Assembly (NCBI RefSeq): GCF_027172205.1
Contig: NC_070614.1
Coordinates: 44,569,001-44,633,000, forward strand
Origin: Podarcis raffonei
Lineage: Eukaryota; Chordata; Lepidosauria; Squamata; Lacertidae
Direction: 5' to 3'
Length of the DNA: 64,000 nucleotides
Shown here: positions 46,824-59,905 of the stretch, in pieces
How the letters are laid out: each line of letters starts with the position of its first letter
Position numbering within the stretch: the stretch's first letter is position 1
The notes under the pieces: model-generated
The model's input: the letters and a program-made list of their open reading frames with translations, nothing else
The model's database searches: none
Told to the model about the DNA's origin: nothing
Program-made: the position numbers and the translations under genes

Positions 46824-47156
46824 GAAAAGCTCCAGAAGGCTGAATGGGAAATAAGAAAAAATAATTAAATCTGAAATGATTAAAAGCACCCCGGTGTTCC
46901 ATAGAGAGCTAAGGTAAGCTAAGGAGAGGTGAGGCCAGCTTTTGCTTTTCATTGTATTGGTTAGATTTCAAATCATAGCATTCAATGAATTTTTTGTGGC
47001 AGTGTTGAAGTTAATGAGCAGGTGGATGCCTGCCCCTTTAAGTACAGAATTGGCAGAATCAGTGGTCACAAAATACATCCTGTTCAAGTTAGGCTGATGA
47101 CAATTACAATATTGTAGAGAAGCAAAGGAGATTCCAGGTGTAGAAGGATAGTTGTG

Positions 47157-50100
47157 ATGAGGATGTTGTTTTTGCTGCTTCTCTTGCTGCTTCCCAATAT
47201 GGTGCCCCAAGTGCATACTGTTGGTTGCAGCGGAAATAATCCTGTGCATATTCCACATGAATGGTATGAACAAGGGGACCTTATCATTGGTGAGATAGTG
47301 ACTCATATCTATTACATATTCCCCAGAATTTCCTTCCATGAACACCCATCTCAGGTCTTTATTCCCAACCCACTGTAAGTAAACAGCTCTTAAGATCATT
47401 TCATTTATTCTTTCTACATTTATATCTGACTATTAAGCACTTGGTTCACTTTGAAACCCAAAGTAAGATTAAACCCAATAGTAAGATTTTATAAGACTAT
47501 TCTACTCTTAGTTTAGAGCAGTACTCTAAACTACGCCATAACCTGCTCCAAGATACATGGTATCTCTCCATCCTCCAATGAAGTATTGATCACTCACTAG
47601 ACCTCCCAAGTCACAGGAGCGGTGTTAGGGTTCTGCGAGAAGTGGCCACGCATTGGGTACAAGCCATGGGAATGCTGTCTCAAAACCTGGTAAGCAAGGC
47701 CCTGGGCTTTGGGAAAGAGGCATGGGCTCTTATAAGGTGCAGAGTCCTCCTGCCTCCTTCCCAAAACCTAGTTAGCACTTTTCCAGCTTTGGGAACGAGG
47801 TGGGGAGCTCTAGTACTCTACCCGAACCTTGCATTTCCTTCCATAAGCTGGGCAAGGGTCAATTTGGCAGCTTCATTTCTTCAAGTGCATTGACTACATC
47901 CTCTGGCAAAAATGATCTAGCAAATGATCTAGCAAAAATGGAGCAGAGGGCGCATTGCATACCATTTGACTGGCTTTAATCACGGTAAAGGTAAAGGGAC
48001 CCCTGACAGTTAAGTGCAGTCGTGAACAACTTTGGGGTTGCGGCACTCACCTCGCTTTACAGGCCAAGGGAGCCAGCGTTTATCGGCTTTCGCAGACAGT
48101 TTTTCTGGGTAATGTGGCCAACATGACTAAGCCGCTTCTGGCAAAGCCAAAGCAGAGCACAGAAACGCCATTAATCTTCCCAACGGAGTGGTACCTATTT
48201 ATGTACTTGCAGTGCGTGCTTTCGAACTTCTAGGTTAGCAGGAGCTGGGACCAAACAACTGGAGCTCACCCCGTTGTGGGGCCTCAAACTGCCAACTTTC
48301 CGATCATCAAGTCCAAGTGGCACAGTGGTTTAAACCACGAGCGCCACCCGTATCCCCCTTAATCATGGTATGCAACTCCAAATCTGATTGATTCCATCCC
48401 TAAAGTGTTTTTAAAGTTATAATAGCAGGCTGCTAACGTTATAAGAGAAATCTTCTCTTGGCCAGATAACAAACCTATATTCAACATTGAAAAGCTCTTC
48501 CAGACAGCTAGTTGTGGACACAATTGTAGTGAAGAAGTAAGCTGTCATCACCACTACCCCTTCCCTTCCACATTCCAGGTGCAAAATGAAACCTCAGCAA
48601 TGTTTGAGCTGATTCAGTTTCACATCAACACCACTTGCTCTCTAGCCATTGGTCCTCCTGCCCACAGTAATTTAACATGGCAGACTTGCATTGGGGAGAT
48701 CTGGGTTCAAATCTCCATTTTCTTGGCCAACTACAATGTGGGGCTTTCATGAGTATGTAAGGGGAGAGAGGAGAGCTGTGGTATCCAGCTTGAGCCGCTG
48801 TGTTGAAGGATGGTATAAAATTGAATTCATGTCTAAAGCACATTGAAAACAATCAGGGACAAACTTCAAATGCATTTAGTAATAATAGGATGAGAGCCAT
48901 TTTACAATCTTCACTGCCAGATCATCACTTGCCATTTTTTATATTCAAAATCGCAGCTGCCAATTCCTTTATTTTCATTTCATTTTCAATTCCTTTATTT
49001 TCATTTCAGAACAGTTTGCATTGCTAGGAAAAAGAACTGACAAAGGGATTGTAGTTTACTACCTAGTTGTAGTAATGATTTAAATAACTGTGGATGGCTC
49101 TAGTGGTGAAAAGCAACATGGTTATAAAAACTGAAAATCATTTCTCAAACTATGTGTTCAGACAAACTGATTCAGATGGAAGAGAGATCCAAACAGTAAC
49201 TCTAAAGGCACAAAATTTCAATATTTCCAACATGATTTAATTGAGGCAGTTGTATCCCTCAGATCTAAGTGTTGTGCACTGTTGAATACCCCATAAAATA
49301 GTAACATACTTTATTTGCAGAGTGATGACAAAGTTCTACCCACACATCCTCGCCTTGGTTTTTGCTGTTGATGAGATCAATGAGAATCCCAAGATCTTGC
49401 CCAATGCCACTCTTGGATTCCACATCTATGATAGCTATTTTGATTCAAGGATGACCTACCGAAACACTCTGGATCTGCTCTTTAAATCTCATCACTTTGT
49501 CCCCAACTACATATGTGGCATTCAGAAAAATGTAGTAGGAGTCATTGGGGGACTTAGCTCTGACACTTCCTCATCCATGGCAGACATCTTAGGTCTTCAC
49601 AAGATTCCACAGGTAGAATATGGGTATTGAAAAAATGGGTATTTCATGCCATTGTTAACACTTTTCTTCTTCCACTAGGAATCTGTTTATGCATAATATG
49701 AAGTGGTAAAATGGAAAAGGGAAATGGGTTGCAATACATGGGTATTTGGGTGGGGGGTGGCTTATAATATTAATTCCCAACAATGTAGATGAAGGGACCC
49801 AGGTTCTAAAGAATGTGTGTATAATACATTTAATGAAAGATTGTTCAAAAAGTTCCAGCTGGATGAATAGGGCACCTTGATGGGTTCACATTACATTATT
49901 CCTGAAAGCACTGCCCTAGTTGCATGAGAGGTATACCAGTCCCACCGTAGTGATGAAGCTGACTTACAAAGCCATAAATAACTTGGGACAACAATGTCCT
50001 TCTCCTTAGGAATCATAAGATCCCCTCTTTTTATAGGTATAGTGATGTTTAGTACTGTCCACCTTCAAAGGCTAATCAAAAACAAAATTCTTGTTATCTT

Positions 50101-53100
50101 TCTGGCATTTGGGGATGGATGTAGTCTTATCAATATGGTGTTGTTCTGCTGCATTACTTGACTTCATATTAGTTGCCTTAATTTTTGCTGGTATTTTACT
50201 TTCATAGGATATGGTTTATTGTGGTCACAGAAGAATAAAATGTATAATATTCAGGAAATGTACAGGATTTCCAAGATATCGACCAACGAGTGTTCTTAGT
50301 AGATATGACACTAACCTCTCCCTACAAGTGATATTATAAGGAAATGAGAAGCATCCTACTTGTACCATTGAAAGAAGTTATAAATAACATATTAAAGAAT
50401 AGTGAAATCCCAGAAACATGGAAAGAAGCATTTATCACATTTATCCCAAAACAAGACTCGGATTTGGCGCAGGTCAAAAATTATAGGCCTATTTCCTTGT
50501 TGAATACTGATTATAAAATTTTCGCGAGTATATTAGCAAAAAGAATGAAAAAAGTACTGCAAGAATTTATACATAAGGATCAAGCGGGTTTTCTTCCTGG
50601 CAGACAGATGAAAGATAACATAAGAAATATAATAAATATATTGGAATATCTGAATGCCAGGAATGAAAAACAAGCTATTTTAATCTTTGTGGATGCTGAA
50701 AAGGCCTTTGATAATATATCATGGAACTTTATGTTAAAAAATTTAGAGTATATGGAAGGAATTTTATAATGGGATAAAGGCAATATATACAGAACAGAAA
50801 GCGAAGTTGATAGTAAACAACTATACTACAGAAGACATTAAAATAACCAAGGGTACAAGGCAGGGATGCCCATTGTCGCCATTATTATTCATTATGGGGC
50901 TGGAAGTTTTGTTAAAATCATTAAGAAAAAATGAAGATATAAAAGGGGTGTCTATAGGGAAAAATGAATACAAAGTTAAAGCATTCGCGGGTGACCTGGT
51001 AATGATGGTAGAAGAACCAGTGGAAAGTGTCAAAAGAATCTTAGAAGAAATAGAGCAATTTGGTCGAGTCGCAGGATTCTATCTCAACAAAAAAAGACAA
51101 AATTTTTTGCTAAAAACATGAATCAAGAATTAATTGAGGAAATGCAACAAAGGACAGAGATAGAAGTGGTGAATAAAGTGAAGTATTTAGGAATATGGTT
51201 AACCCCCAAGAACATTGATTTGTTTCAAAACAACTATTTACCTGTGTGGAACCAAATAAAAAGGGATTTGGAGGTGTGGGGAAGACTGAAACTGTCCTTT
51301 TGGGGGAGAATATCTACGATAAAAATGAGTGTGCTACCAAAGATGTTATTCCTTTTCCAATCATTGCCGATAATCAAGGGGGCATCAATCTTTAAAGAAT
51401 GGCAAAAAATAATTTCAAGATATATCTGGCAGGGCAAGAAGCCAAGGATTCAGTTTAAGTTATTAACAGACACGAAAGAAAGAGGTGGCTTCGCCCTGGC
51501 AGACTTGAAATTATATTATGAAGCATCATGCCTCTGTTGGATAAAGGAATGGATTAAATTAGAGAATGGAGAGTTGTTAGATTTAGAAGGATTTGATAAC
51601 AGATTTGGTTGGCATGCATATCTATGGTATGAAAAGAAAAAAATTCACAAAGGTTTCGAAAACCACATCTTTCGAAGATCATTGATAGAGGTGTGGGAGA
51701 GGTATAAAAATTTGTTGGAACCTAGACTCCCCCACTGGATTTCACCATTAGAAGTGATGAGTGTGAAAAAAATCAATATGAGGGGGAGGTGGACAACATA
51801 TGGAGAATTGGTAATAAGAGAGGGGGGGAAAGGAAAATGAAAACCTATGAAGAGGTGAAAGAATCTGTTTATGACTGGTTACATTACTATCAGATTAATG
51901 AAATGTTTAAAAAAGATTGTAAAATGTGTGGGTATGAAGGTAAAGAATCAAAATTCCAAGCGGAGGTATTGAATAATGAGTATAAAAATCTGTCCAAAAT
52001 GTATAAAATGTTGCTGGAGTGGCATACAAAAGATGAAGAGGTAAAAGCAGTAATGATACATTGGGCAAGAGATTTTGGTTATAATATACAGTATGATGAC
52101 TGGATGAAATTATGGAATGAAAGGCTAAAATTTACGGCATGTACTGCGTTGAAAGAAAATGTAATGGAAATGGTTTACAGATGGTATATAACGCCAGTTA
52201 AACTGGCTAAAATGTACAAAACATGCAATAAGTGTTGGAAATGTAAAGAAAAAGAAGGTACTTTCTATCATATGTGGTGGGAGTGTAAAAGGGTGAAAGG
52301 CTTCTGGGAAATGATATACAATGAATTGAAAAAGATGTTGAAATATAGTTTGTTAAAAAACCAGAGGCCTTCCTATTTGGAATGGTAGGAAATGAAATTA
52401 ATAAGAGAGACTGTAAACTGTTTCAGTACGCAGTGACTGCTGCAAAGATACTTCTGGCCCAAAGATGGAAGCAGGAAGAAATTCCAACAGTGGAAGAATG
52501 GAGAAGGAAATTGACTGAATATGCAGAATTGGATAAATTGACTGGGAAGATTCGATATCAGAAAGACCAAAAGTTTATCGAGGACTGGGGGAGATTTACA
52601 GAATATCTGAAAAACATATGTGATGTACAGACAACGCTTGTTGGTTTTGAAGAGACTCTGTGAGATAGTAAGAAATAGTGCAAAAAAGAGAGTAAGAGGA
52701 AAAGGAGTTCTAAAAGGCAATATTATGTTTAGAAATGCGTTAACAAATAGAAATTCTACGAAAGATTGACAGTGAAACTGAGGGAAGTCAAAAACTGAAG
52801 AATGAGTGTTAAATTATCTGTTGACTTTATAAAATTGTTGGGAAAATGAATAAAAATTATTTTTAAAAAAAACCTCTCCCTACAAGTGGTATAAAGATTA
52901 TAAACCAAAAGAATATGAAAAATTATTTGTATTTCTTCAGTTCCACTTTGGAGTATTGTTGAAGGCAAAGCTCTCCTGTTCTTGGAGAGAATCCTTGTGT
53001 ACAAGTATGCAGCTGTGATGACTCCCATAATAGGAATTAATATCTACAAAAATAATTGAGAAATATTCTTTTTATGTAATGGGGTTTGACCCTCTGTAAG

Positions 53101-56100
53101 ATTAGTAAATATGGGATATACAGGATTTATACTCAGAAAATGGGTGCATTGTGAATTCTTGTTTCCACTTGGAAAGGTTTGGCTTTTTCCTTTTTCAGAT
53201 TTCGTATGGTTCATTTGAACCAGCCACAAATGATCAAATCAAAGTTGCTTCCTTCTACCGCATGGTCCCCAATGAAGATCTTCAGTACAAGGGAATTATC
53301 CAGTTACTTCTGCATTTTGGATGGAAATGGGTCGGGCTCATCACTCCAAATAATGAAGCTGGAGAACGTTTCTTGCAGATCATTGAACCAATGCTTTTCC
53401 AGAATGGAATCTGTTCAGAATTCACTGAAAAAATTGAATACCATCTGCATTTCACGGGTAACAGACTTCATATGGTGGGTGAAACAAGGATTTTGTTCCC
53501 AGCTTTCATGTCAAGCAAAGCTAATGCAGTTGTTATATATGGAGAAAGTACATCTATTTTATGGCTATCAAGTACTATAGAGATAAGGAATACAATTCAA
53601 CTGATATTGCCTCCATCTAAGAGGAAGCAACCTGGAGGAAAAGTATGGATTACAACAGCCCAAATTGATTTCATATTATATTATTTTAAAAAAATGGTGA
53701 AAGTTAATATACAAATGTTCCATGGTGCTATCTCCTTTGCGATTCACTCCAAGGAGATTCAAGACTTCTCAGACTTTCTAAGGAGTGTAAAGCCTTCCTG
53801 GGCAGATGCAGATGGTTTTTTCAGCGATTTCTGGGAACAAGCATTTGTTTGTTCACTTTCAAATTCCACTGGGCCAGCAGACACATGTACTGGAGAAGAG
53901 TTGCTGGAGAGCCTTCCTGCACCATTTTTTGAAATGAGCATGACCGGCCACAGCTACAGTATCTATAACGCTGTCTATGCTCTGGCACATGCCTTACATA
54001 TTAGGTACTCATCTGAAGCCATCCACAAAAGGACAAAAGGTGGAGACAGACTCTCTTCTCAGAATGTAGAGCCTTGGCAGGTAATGTTTCCTCTTATAAA
54101 GTGTTCACCTTGCAAAGTATTCAGTGTTCTGCACTGTGTTGATAATATAATGTGAGTTGGGAATCATCTATAAGTAAATAATTAAAGTAATAAATACATC
54201 AAAGATTAACCTTAAATTATTTTATTTCCTATAATGATATTAAGCAGACATTAGATTACACAGACTTTCATAAGTGACACACTAGCAGCAACTACTTGAC
54301 AAGTTAATTTCCCCCCTAAAAATTTAAACATTTAGAACTGGCACTGTTCCAGTATTTCAGCTGGCATTTAATTAGACCAGTGGTTCCGAATTAGCTAATT
54401 ACTGAGGACCCTCTGTTTTTCAAAAGCTAAGCCATGGACCCCTGCTTTTGAAAATTTTGATAACTGCAAAGCGATTTTTTGGAGAAAATGTGGGGTAGCC
54501 CAGAATAAGCAAAGGATTTTAAGTATACTGGAAAATAGATCATAAAATCTGTGATTTTACCATGCAAAAATGACAAAGATTTAGTTGGAGCGGAGGCAAA
54601 TTTTATTTTATTTTAGTACAAATGAACAAATTATGACGTTTCTAGCAGCTTCTAAACCTATATCTATGTATTTATCTCTAGCTATCTATTTATGAATATA
54701 TCTGTCAAACCAGGAACCAGATAGAGGGCCTTCTTGGTAGTGACACCCTCCCTGTGGAACGCCCTCCCTTCAGATGTCAAGGAAATAAAGAACTACAAAG
54801 CTTTTAGAAGACATCTGAATGCAGCCCTGTATCAATAAGGTTTTTTTTTGTAATTTTTTAAATTAGTTTTCAATTACAATGATCCAATAATAGCCTCATT
54901 ATATCAATGCCAAATTACAACACAATTCCTAATATCGATTCAAATACACAAATACATAATTTAGGTGGCCCTCTGTGTGTTAGAATTGATGCTTTGACGA
55001 TTTACTTTACTTCTGCGTTCCAAAATCTTATTAATTTCAATTATATTCCAGTCATAAGAGTAATCCCTTATACAACAGCTGCAATACTGATAACTTCTAT
55101 TCGTATTAACACATTTAGTGATTTATTAGTCTACAAGTGAAGTTCTCATGCATCCTTATTCTTCCTGTATGTGACATTTAATCTGTCCATGTTGTTTCTT
55201 CCTGTCCTTATAAAACATTGTGTCTATTTTTACCGGTTGTTACTGCTATCTGTCATGACTTGCACGTAGCTGATATCCTGATGTTATTCCAAAAGTTTGT
55301 CCCTCACTCAGTCCCGTGCTTCTTTGTTTTTGCAACTTTTGACGATAGCTGCAAATGTCACTTTATCCCAATTTATTTTTTCACTTTAATTCTTTTCACC
55401 ATTCTCTCAGTCAAGGGGAAAGAGTGATCTGACACCCTGCCAATGCCTTGTATTGGGAAGTTTTTAATGTATGATATTTTATTATGTTTTTATATGTGCG
55501 CCACCCATCTGGCTCAGTTGCCTCAACCACTCTGGGCAGCTCCCAACAAAATGTTAAAAACACATTAAACCCTTTTTGGACTTCCAAGATGAGATGAATC
55601 CCCAATTCATAAGACAAGATTCACTGAAAACCCTCCTTACAGGCAGTGGAATAGTCCTTTAAACTTGATAATCGTTAAAAGCAATTAGAAGTTCTTTTCA
55701 GTTAAAATGTAGAGAGCAAGAGGAAGGGATCCCTACACACATATATATTTAGGATAAACATGTGAACCCACCCCGTGCAGAAAGCCATTTGCGCTCTCTC
55801 CCTACCCCACACCCCATCAATTGCAAGAGCCCTAAGAAACTGTGTCAGAGGTTTTCCTCCCAGTCCCACCTCACTTGCCATTCAGCGACTCTTTCACAAG
55901 TTTTTCCCTTGCCACCAAGCAGGTATTGGTTGCAAGCAGAGGTTGGAAGGTTTACCCTGTGTAATTAACAAGATAAGTGAGTACCCCGGCAGGGGATGGT
56001 GCCCCAGACCCCTAATAGGGAACCACTGAATTAGACAATTTGTTGTATGAGGTTAATGGCATAAATTGGCCATGTGTAGTGTATCTCAAGCAGCCTGAAA

Positions 56101-59100
56101 TGACCATTGTGGCCAAGTGCACCATGTTCTGCCCCACATTGTGGGTGTCTGGTGTGCATATGTGATGTCATGCGCTGCATGTGATGTCACACACTGGCAG
56201 GAGCCCCAGCCATTCAGAGGGCTCTCTAGGGCATCTCCCAATGGCCTTCAGAGTTTGTAAGGGGCTCCATCAACCCCACCTATTGCTCCGTAGGAGCCCA
56301 CTGCTGCAGCAGGAGGCAGCGATGGAGCCCATCACAGCAGCAGGAGGGCCTGCCACAGCCCTTCCAGCATGGCCCCCTCATTGAAAATTTTGTGGGTGCC
56401 TGGGAACTCAGGGCCCCAGAGAGATGGTGCCAGTGCTTGTGGCTTTCTGTAGTTTCTTATCATCAGATAATATGCATAAAAATGTCTGGCTTCCATGGTA
56501 ACTCAAACAAACAGAGCCAGGAAAAGATCTTAAATTCTCCCAGGAAACTTATTGAATTATTTTGTTGTTGTTGTTCAGTTGTCTAGTTGTATCCGACTCT
56601 TCATGACCCCATGAATTATCTTAGTAACACTATTACAACACTTCATAGACCTTTTGATTCTCTTTCCACCTAGCTGCACTCATTGCTGCAGAGGCTCTCA
56701 TTCAACAACAGTGCTGGGGATGAAATTACATTCAATGAACATGGAGAATTAGCAGGTGGATTTGATATTACAAACCTGGTCACTTTCCCAAATAATTCCT
56801 ATGTCAGGGTCAAAGTTGGAAGACTGGATCCTCAGGCCCCTCCTGGCAAAGAGCTCACCATTAATGGGGACAGAATCCAATGGCACAGAGTCTTCACTCA
56901 GGTAAGGAAATCACTGCCCACAGGTGGGAGAGCATGTAGTTTTGCCACATGAGGTGAAAAGGGAAGTGCTGCCCAACTACTGCTGCCGCTACTTATAATG
57001 CTGCTACTAATAATTTTATTAATAAATAAACAAATGAAACACATCACCAGAAAGAGCAATATGCACAGAAGACATGTCACACCAAGAAGGACCAATGGCT
57101 ATCAGAGAGTGTTGTCCAACATACTTGTTTGTTGGTAGCTTTCCGGTTAGTAGCATTAGATAGAATGCTAAGCTGACTGTATCATTGTGAATGAACATTG
57201 TAATCTTCTAGAGTTTTTCTGATGCTGCTTGAGACTCTAGTGTTGAGTTGGAATGATAGAAGCAGGGATGTACATAGCGCAAAATATGGTCTGAAGCTCA
57301 ACATCAAAAAAACTAAGATCATGGTCACTGGGCCCATCACCTCCTGGCAAATAGAAGGGGAAGAAATGGAGGCAGTGAGAGATTTTACTTTCTTGGGCTC
57401 CATGATCACTACAGATGGTGACAGCAGTCATGAAATTAAAAGACGCCTTCTTCTTGGAAGAAAAGCAAACCTACAGCATCTTAAAAAGCAGAGACATCAC
57501 CTTGCCAACAAAGGTCCGTATAGTTAAAGCTTTGGTTTTCCCAGTAGTGATGTATGGAAGTGAGAGCTGGACCATAAAGAAGGCTAATAGGCAAAGAATT
57601 GATGCTTTTGAATTATGGTGCTGGAGGAGACTCTTGAGAGTCCCATGGACTGCAAGAAGATCAAACCTATCCATTCTTAAGGAAATCAGCCCTGGGTGCT
57701 CACTGGAAGGACAGATCCTGAAGCTGAGGCTCCAATATTTTGGCCACCTCATGAGAAGAGAAGACTCCCTGGAAAAGACCCTGATGTTGGGAAAGATTTG
57801 AGGGCACAAGGAGAAGGGGGCGACAGAGGACGAGATGGTTGGACAGTGTTCTCGAAGCTACCAGCATGAGTTTGACTAAACTGCGGGAGGCAGTGGAAGA
57901 CAGAAGTGCCTGGAGTGCTCTGGTCCATGGGGTCACGAAAAGTCGGACACGACTAAATGACTAAACAACATGTGCTGCCTCAGCACATATGGTTCCTACA
58001 TTTAACATTTCTGACCCTCCTGTTTACTGATAGATCACCTGATGTTACCTGAATCCCCTAAAACATTTTCTTAATATTAACCCTTTCGTGTCCCTTTGGA
58101 TAGGTGCCACCCCTTTCCTTATGTAATGCCAACTGCCATCCTGGTTATGAGAAGAAAAAGAAGGAGGGGAAGAAGTTCTGTTGTTATGATTGTGATCCAT
58201 GTCCTCGTGGGATGTTCTCAGATGAGAAGGGTGAGATATGCCATATTATATTTTTTATATGCCATATTAGCATATAAAAGTCATTTTAGAAACTTCTGAG
58301 CAAATCGGCAATGGGATTTGCTCTGTTTTATTCTACTATTAACAATAATCTCCCTGCTGTCTCAGTAAAAGCTGCCAGTATGAATAAATTATATTAGCTT
58401 TCTAGTGGGTATAACATGAGAATGTGACTTTACCTGTAATGTAAAGATTTTCCATCACTTTATCCATATTGATCTTTGAAACGTTATTAAATATAACGTT
58501 CCATGATGTTTAATGCAGTTTCCCATTGCCAGTGGCTCACTGCTGTAGTTTCACATTTTAATAATGCATTTTACCGTTATAAATCACTAGTGTAGCTCCA
58601 CCCCAAGATTGTTTTGTCCTGAAGACAGCACTAAAAATTTTAGGGGAGTGGAGGTAATAGGAGTGATTGTCTTTTCTCTAAGAACAAGGATTTTGGGGAC
58701 AGGGTTAAAATCCTATAAAAATCAGCCCTCTTGCTTTCAAGATTTCAGCTGTAATATTTCTCTGATTTCATTATGCAGTATCTGTTGTTCTAAGAATATG
58801 GAAGAGGATCACTAAAAACATAGTTTCTCCATATAGGAAATGTTAAACTCCATGCATACCTTTATCTTCAAAGCATCTAGGGCACTAGCATTTGCACTAG
58901 AAGTTTTGGAACTTTTCCTCATGGAAATACTATGATTTTTTTAAGAAAACCACTCTTAAGCATATTCTGGATAGTTATCAATTGTCATGCAACCTTTTTT
59001 CAGGGTTGGAAACCTGTGCCAGATGTCCTGTGGATCAATATCCAAATGAAGAGCAGAATGAGTGCATTCCCAAGAAACCAAATGTCCTAGGCTTTGGTGA

Positions 59101-59905
59101 AACTTTGGCCATGGTTTCAACTTTTTCTGCGCTTTTATTCTCTCTGATCACAGCTATGGTACTTGGCCTTTTCATTAAGCACCGGAACACTGCCATCGTC
59201 AAAGCCAATAACAGAAGCCTCACTTACATTCTCCTCATCTCCCTCCTCTTGTGTTTCCTGTGCTCCTTGATGTTCATTGGAATGCCTAATAAGGCAACCT
59301 GCCCACTCCGACAAACAGCTTTTGGCATTGTCTTCTCTGTGGCCCTCTCCAGCATCTTGGCCAAGACTATTTCAGTGGTTTTGGCATTCATGGCTACAAA
59401 GCCAGATTCCACAATCAGGAAGTGGCTAGGCAAAAAACTGGCTTACTCCATCGTCCTTTCCTGCTCTTTGATTCAAGTAGGAATCTGTGCCTTCTGGTTG
59501 GCAACCTCTGCCCCATTCCCAGATGTGGACATGCATTCAAGCAGTGAAGAAATTATATTCTTATGTAATGAGGGGTCAGTTGTCATGTTCTATGCTGTTT
59601 TAGGCTACATGGGCTTCCTGGCCATCATCAGCTTCACTGTGGCCTTCTTAGCCCGGAAGTTGCCCGACAGCTTCAATGAAGCCAAGTTCATCACCTTCAG
59701 CATGCTGGTCTTCTGCAGTGTTTGGTTCTCCTTTATTCCCACATACTTGAGCACCAGAGGAAAATACATGGTGGCTGTGGAGATCTTCGCCATCTTGGCT
59801 TCCAGTGCTGGGCTGCTGGGTTGCATCTTTTCCCCTAAATGCTACATTATTGTGGTGAGGCCTGAGCTGAATAACAGAGAGCAGCTGATACGGAGAAAGA
59901 TGTAA
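47157..59905 (+). CDS. VMN2R: Vomeronasal type-2 receptor, gene E (six exons, intact, most diverged)
   Basis: V2R receptor of 882 residues. Exons: 47157-47374, 49321-49612, 53199-54080, 56674-56901, 58104-58230, 59004-59905, GT-AG throughout, with the same phases. Exon 1 has [12 protein letters not shown] and [14 protein letters not shown] (EQ where B-D have EP). Exon 2 begins with [20 protein letters not shown] and ends with [19 protein letters not shown]. Exon 3 is the most divergent part ([40 protein letters not shown]) and is three residues shorter than in C and D near [12 protein letters not shown], yet its last third ([20 protein letters not shown]) is unchanged. Exon 6 stays close to the others. 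Introns 1-4 carry insertions that B-D lack, and intron 4 lacks the L1/LTR block they share. No inactivating change was found. Confidence 0.95.
47500..47960 (-). mobile_element. Decayed antisense CR1/L3-like LINE relic, intron 1 of E
   Basis: The diverged copy in gene E of the relic found in genes B-F. It is now split on its distal side by the Sauria SINE. Confidence 0.38.
47986..48358 (-). mobile_element. Sauria SINE, intron 1 of E
   Basis: On the minus strand the element starts with a tRNA-like head (GTGGCGCTCGTGGTTTAAAC, then the related CAGTTTGAGGCC box), contains AGGTTGGCAG-type and GCCAGAAGCGGCTTAGTCAT segments, and ends GTCAGGGGTCCCTTTACC and TTTACC repeats. This is the layout of the Sauria SINE of squamates, whose tail is matched by BovB. 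Flanks TTAATCACGG (47976-47985) and TTAATCATGG (48359-48368) are a target duplication. Other genes of the array lack it. Confidence 0.9.
48670..48890 (+). repeat. Old CORE/MIR-type SINE remnant, intron 1 of E
   Basis: Contains GGGAGATCTGGGTTCAAATC, a B-box region, and a GGTATAAAATTGAATTCATG tail. It is the clearest copy of the shared remnant. Confidence 0.5.
50335..52870 (+). mobile_element. 5'-truncated L1 LINE, intron 2 of E
   Basis: About 2.5 kb of L1 ORF2 from within the reverse transcriptase to the 3' end, with a target duplication of about 21 bp beginning AACCTCTCCCTACAAGTG on both sides (50313-50334 and 52871-52892). Motifs in order are [46 protein letters not shown], then AFAGDLVM where an active L1 has FADD, then the C-terminal zinc-knuckle-like [18 protein letters not shown]. 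The frame is broken at several points (near 50769, 51117, 51840 and 52385). The altered catalytic aspartate alone would disable the enzyme. It ends in GAATAAAAATTATTTTTAAA. Confidence 0.93.
54378..56028. mobile_element. Long non-autonomous hAT-type element with nested repeats, intron 3 of E
   Basis: The ends CAGTGGTTCCGAATTAG and CTAATAGGGAACCACTG are inverted repeats, and AATTAGAC occurs exactly on both sides (54370-54377 and 56029-56036), the 8-bp duplication of hAT elements. The 1651-bp interior has no transposase frame. Inside, 54700-54830 resembles the CR1-type segment around GGAACGCCCTCCC and GAAGACATCTGAA, and 55440-55560 continues a similar tail in disturbed order, so older repeats have been captured or inserted. 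The AT-rich part (about 54840-55430) is unclassified. Confidence 0.8.
56561..56611 (-). mobile_element. 51-bp BovB 3' end insertion, intron 3 of E
   Basis: The minus strand reads ATGGGGTCATGAAGAGTCGG and ends in ACAACAACAA, the extreme 3' end of BovB. TGAATTAT lies on both sides (56553-56560 and 56612-56619). Gene B has the unbroken site ATTGAATTGTCTTAG. It is an extremely short retrotransposition product. Confidence 0.82.
57276..57970 (+). mobile_element. 5'-truncated BovB (RTE) LINE, intron 4 of E
   Basis: The translated pieces [79 protein letters not shown] and [18 protein letters not shown] are those of the BovB reverse transcriptase end and C-terminus. Frameshifts lie near 57425-57475, and a stop follows GKI at 57799. 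The 3' end is GACTAAATGACTAAACAACA. It lies between sequences that in B-D flank the LTR-like piece and L1, so intron 4 of E has a different insertion history. Confidence 0.93.

Larger units (their letters stand above)
43576..47156. other. Intergenic spacer D-E
   Basis: No gene. It aligns with the C-D spacer up to about 46095, then has a private stretch of about 160 bp (46096-46255) before rejoining the common V2R upstream region. A hAT MITE (43765-43944), an L2/CR1-type tail, a palindromic MITE and a 466-bp hAT-like MITE are entered separately. Confidence 0.65.
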
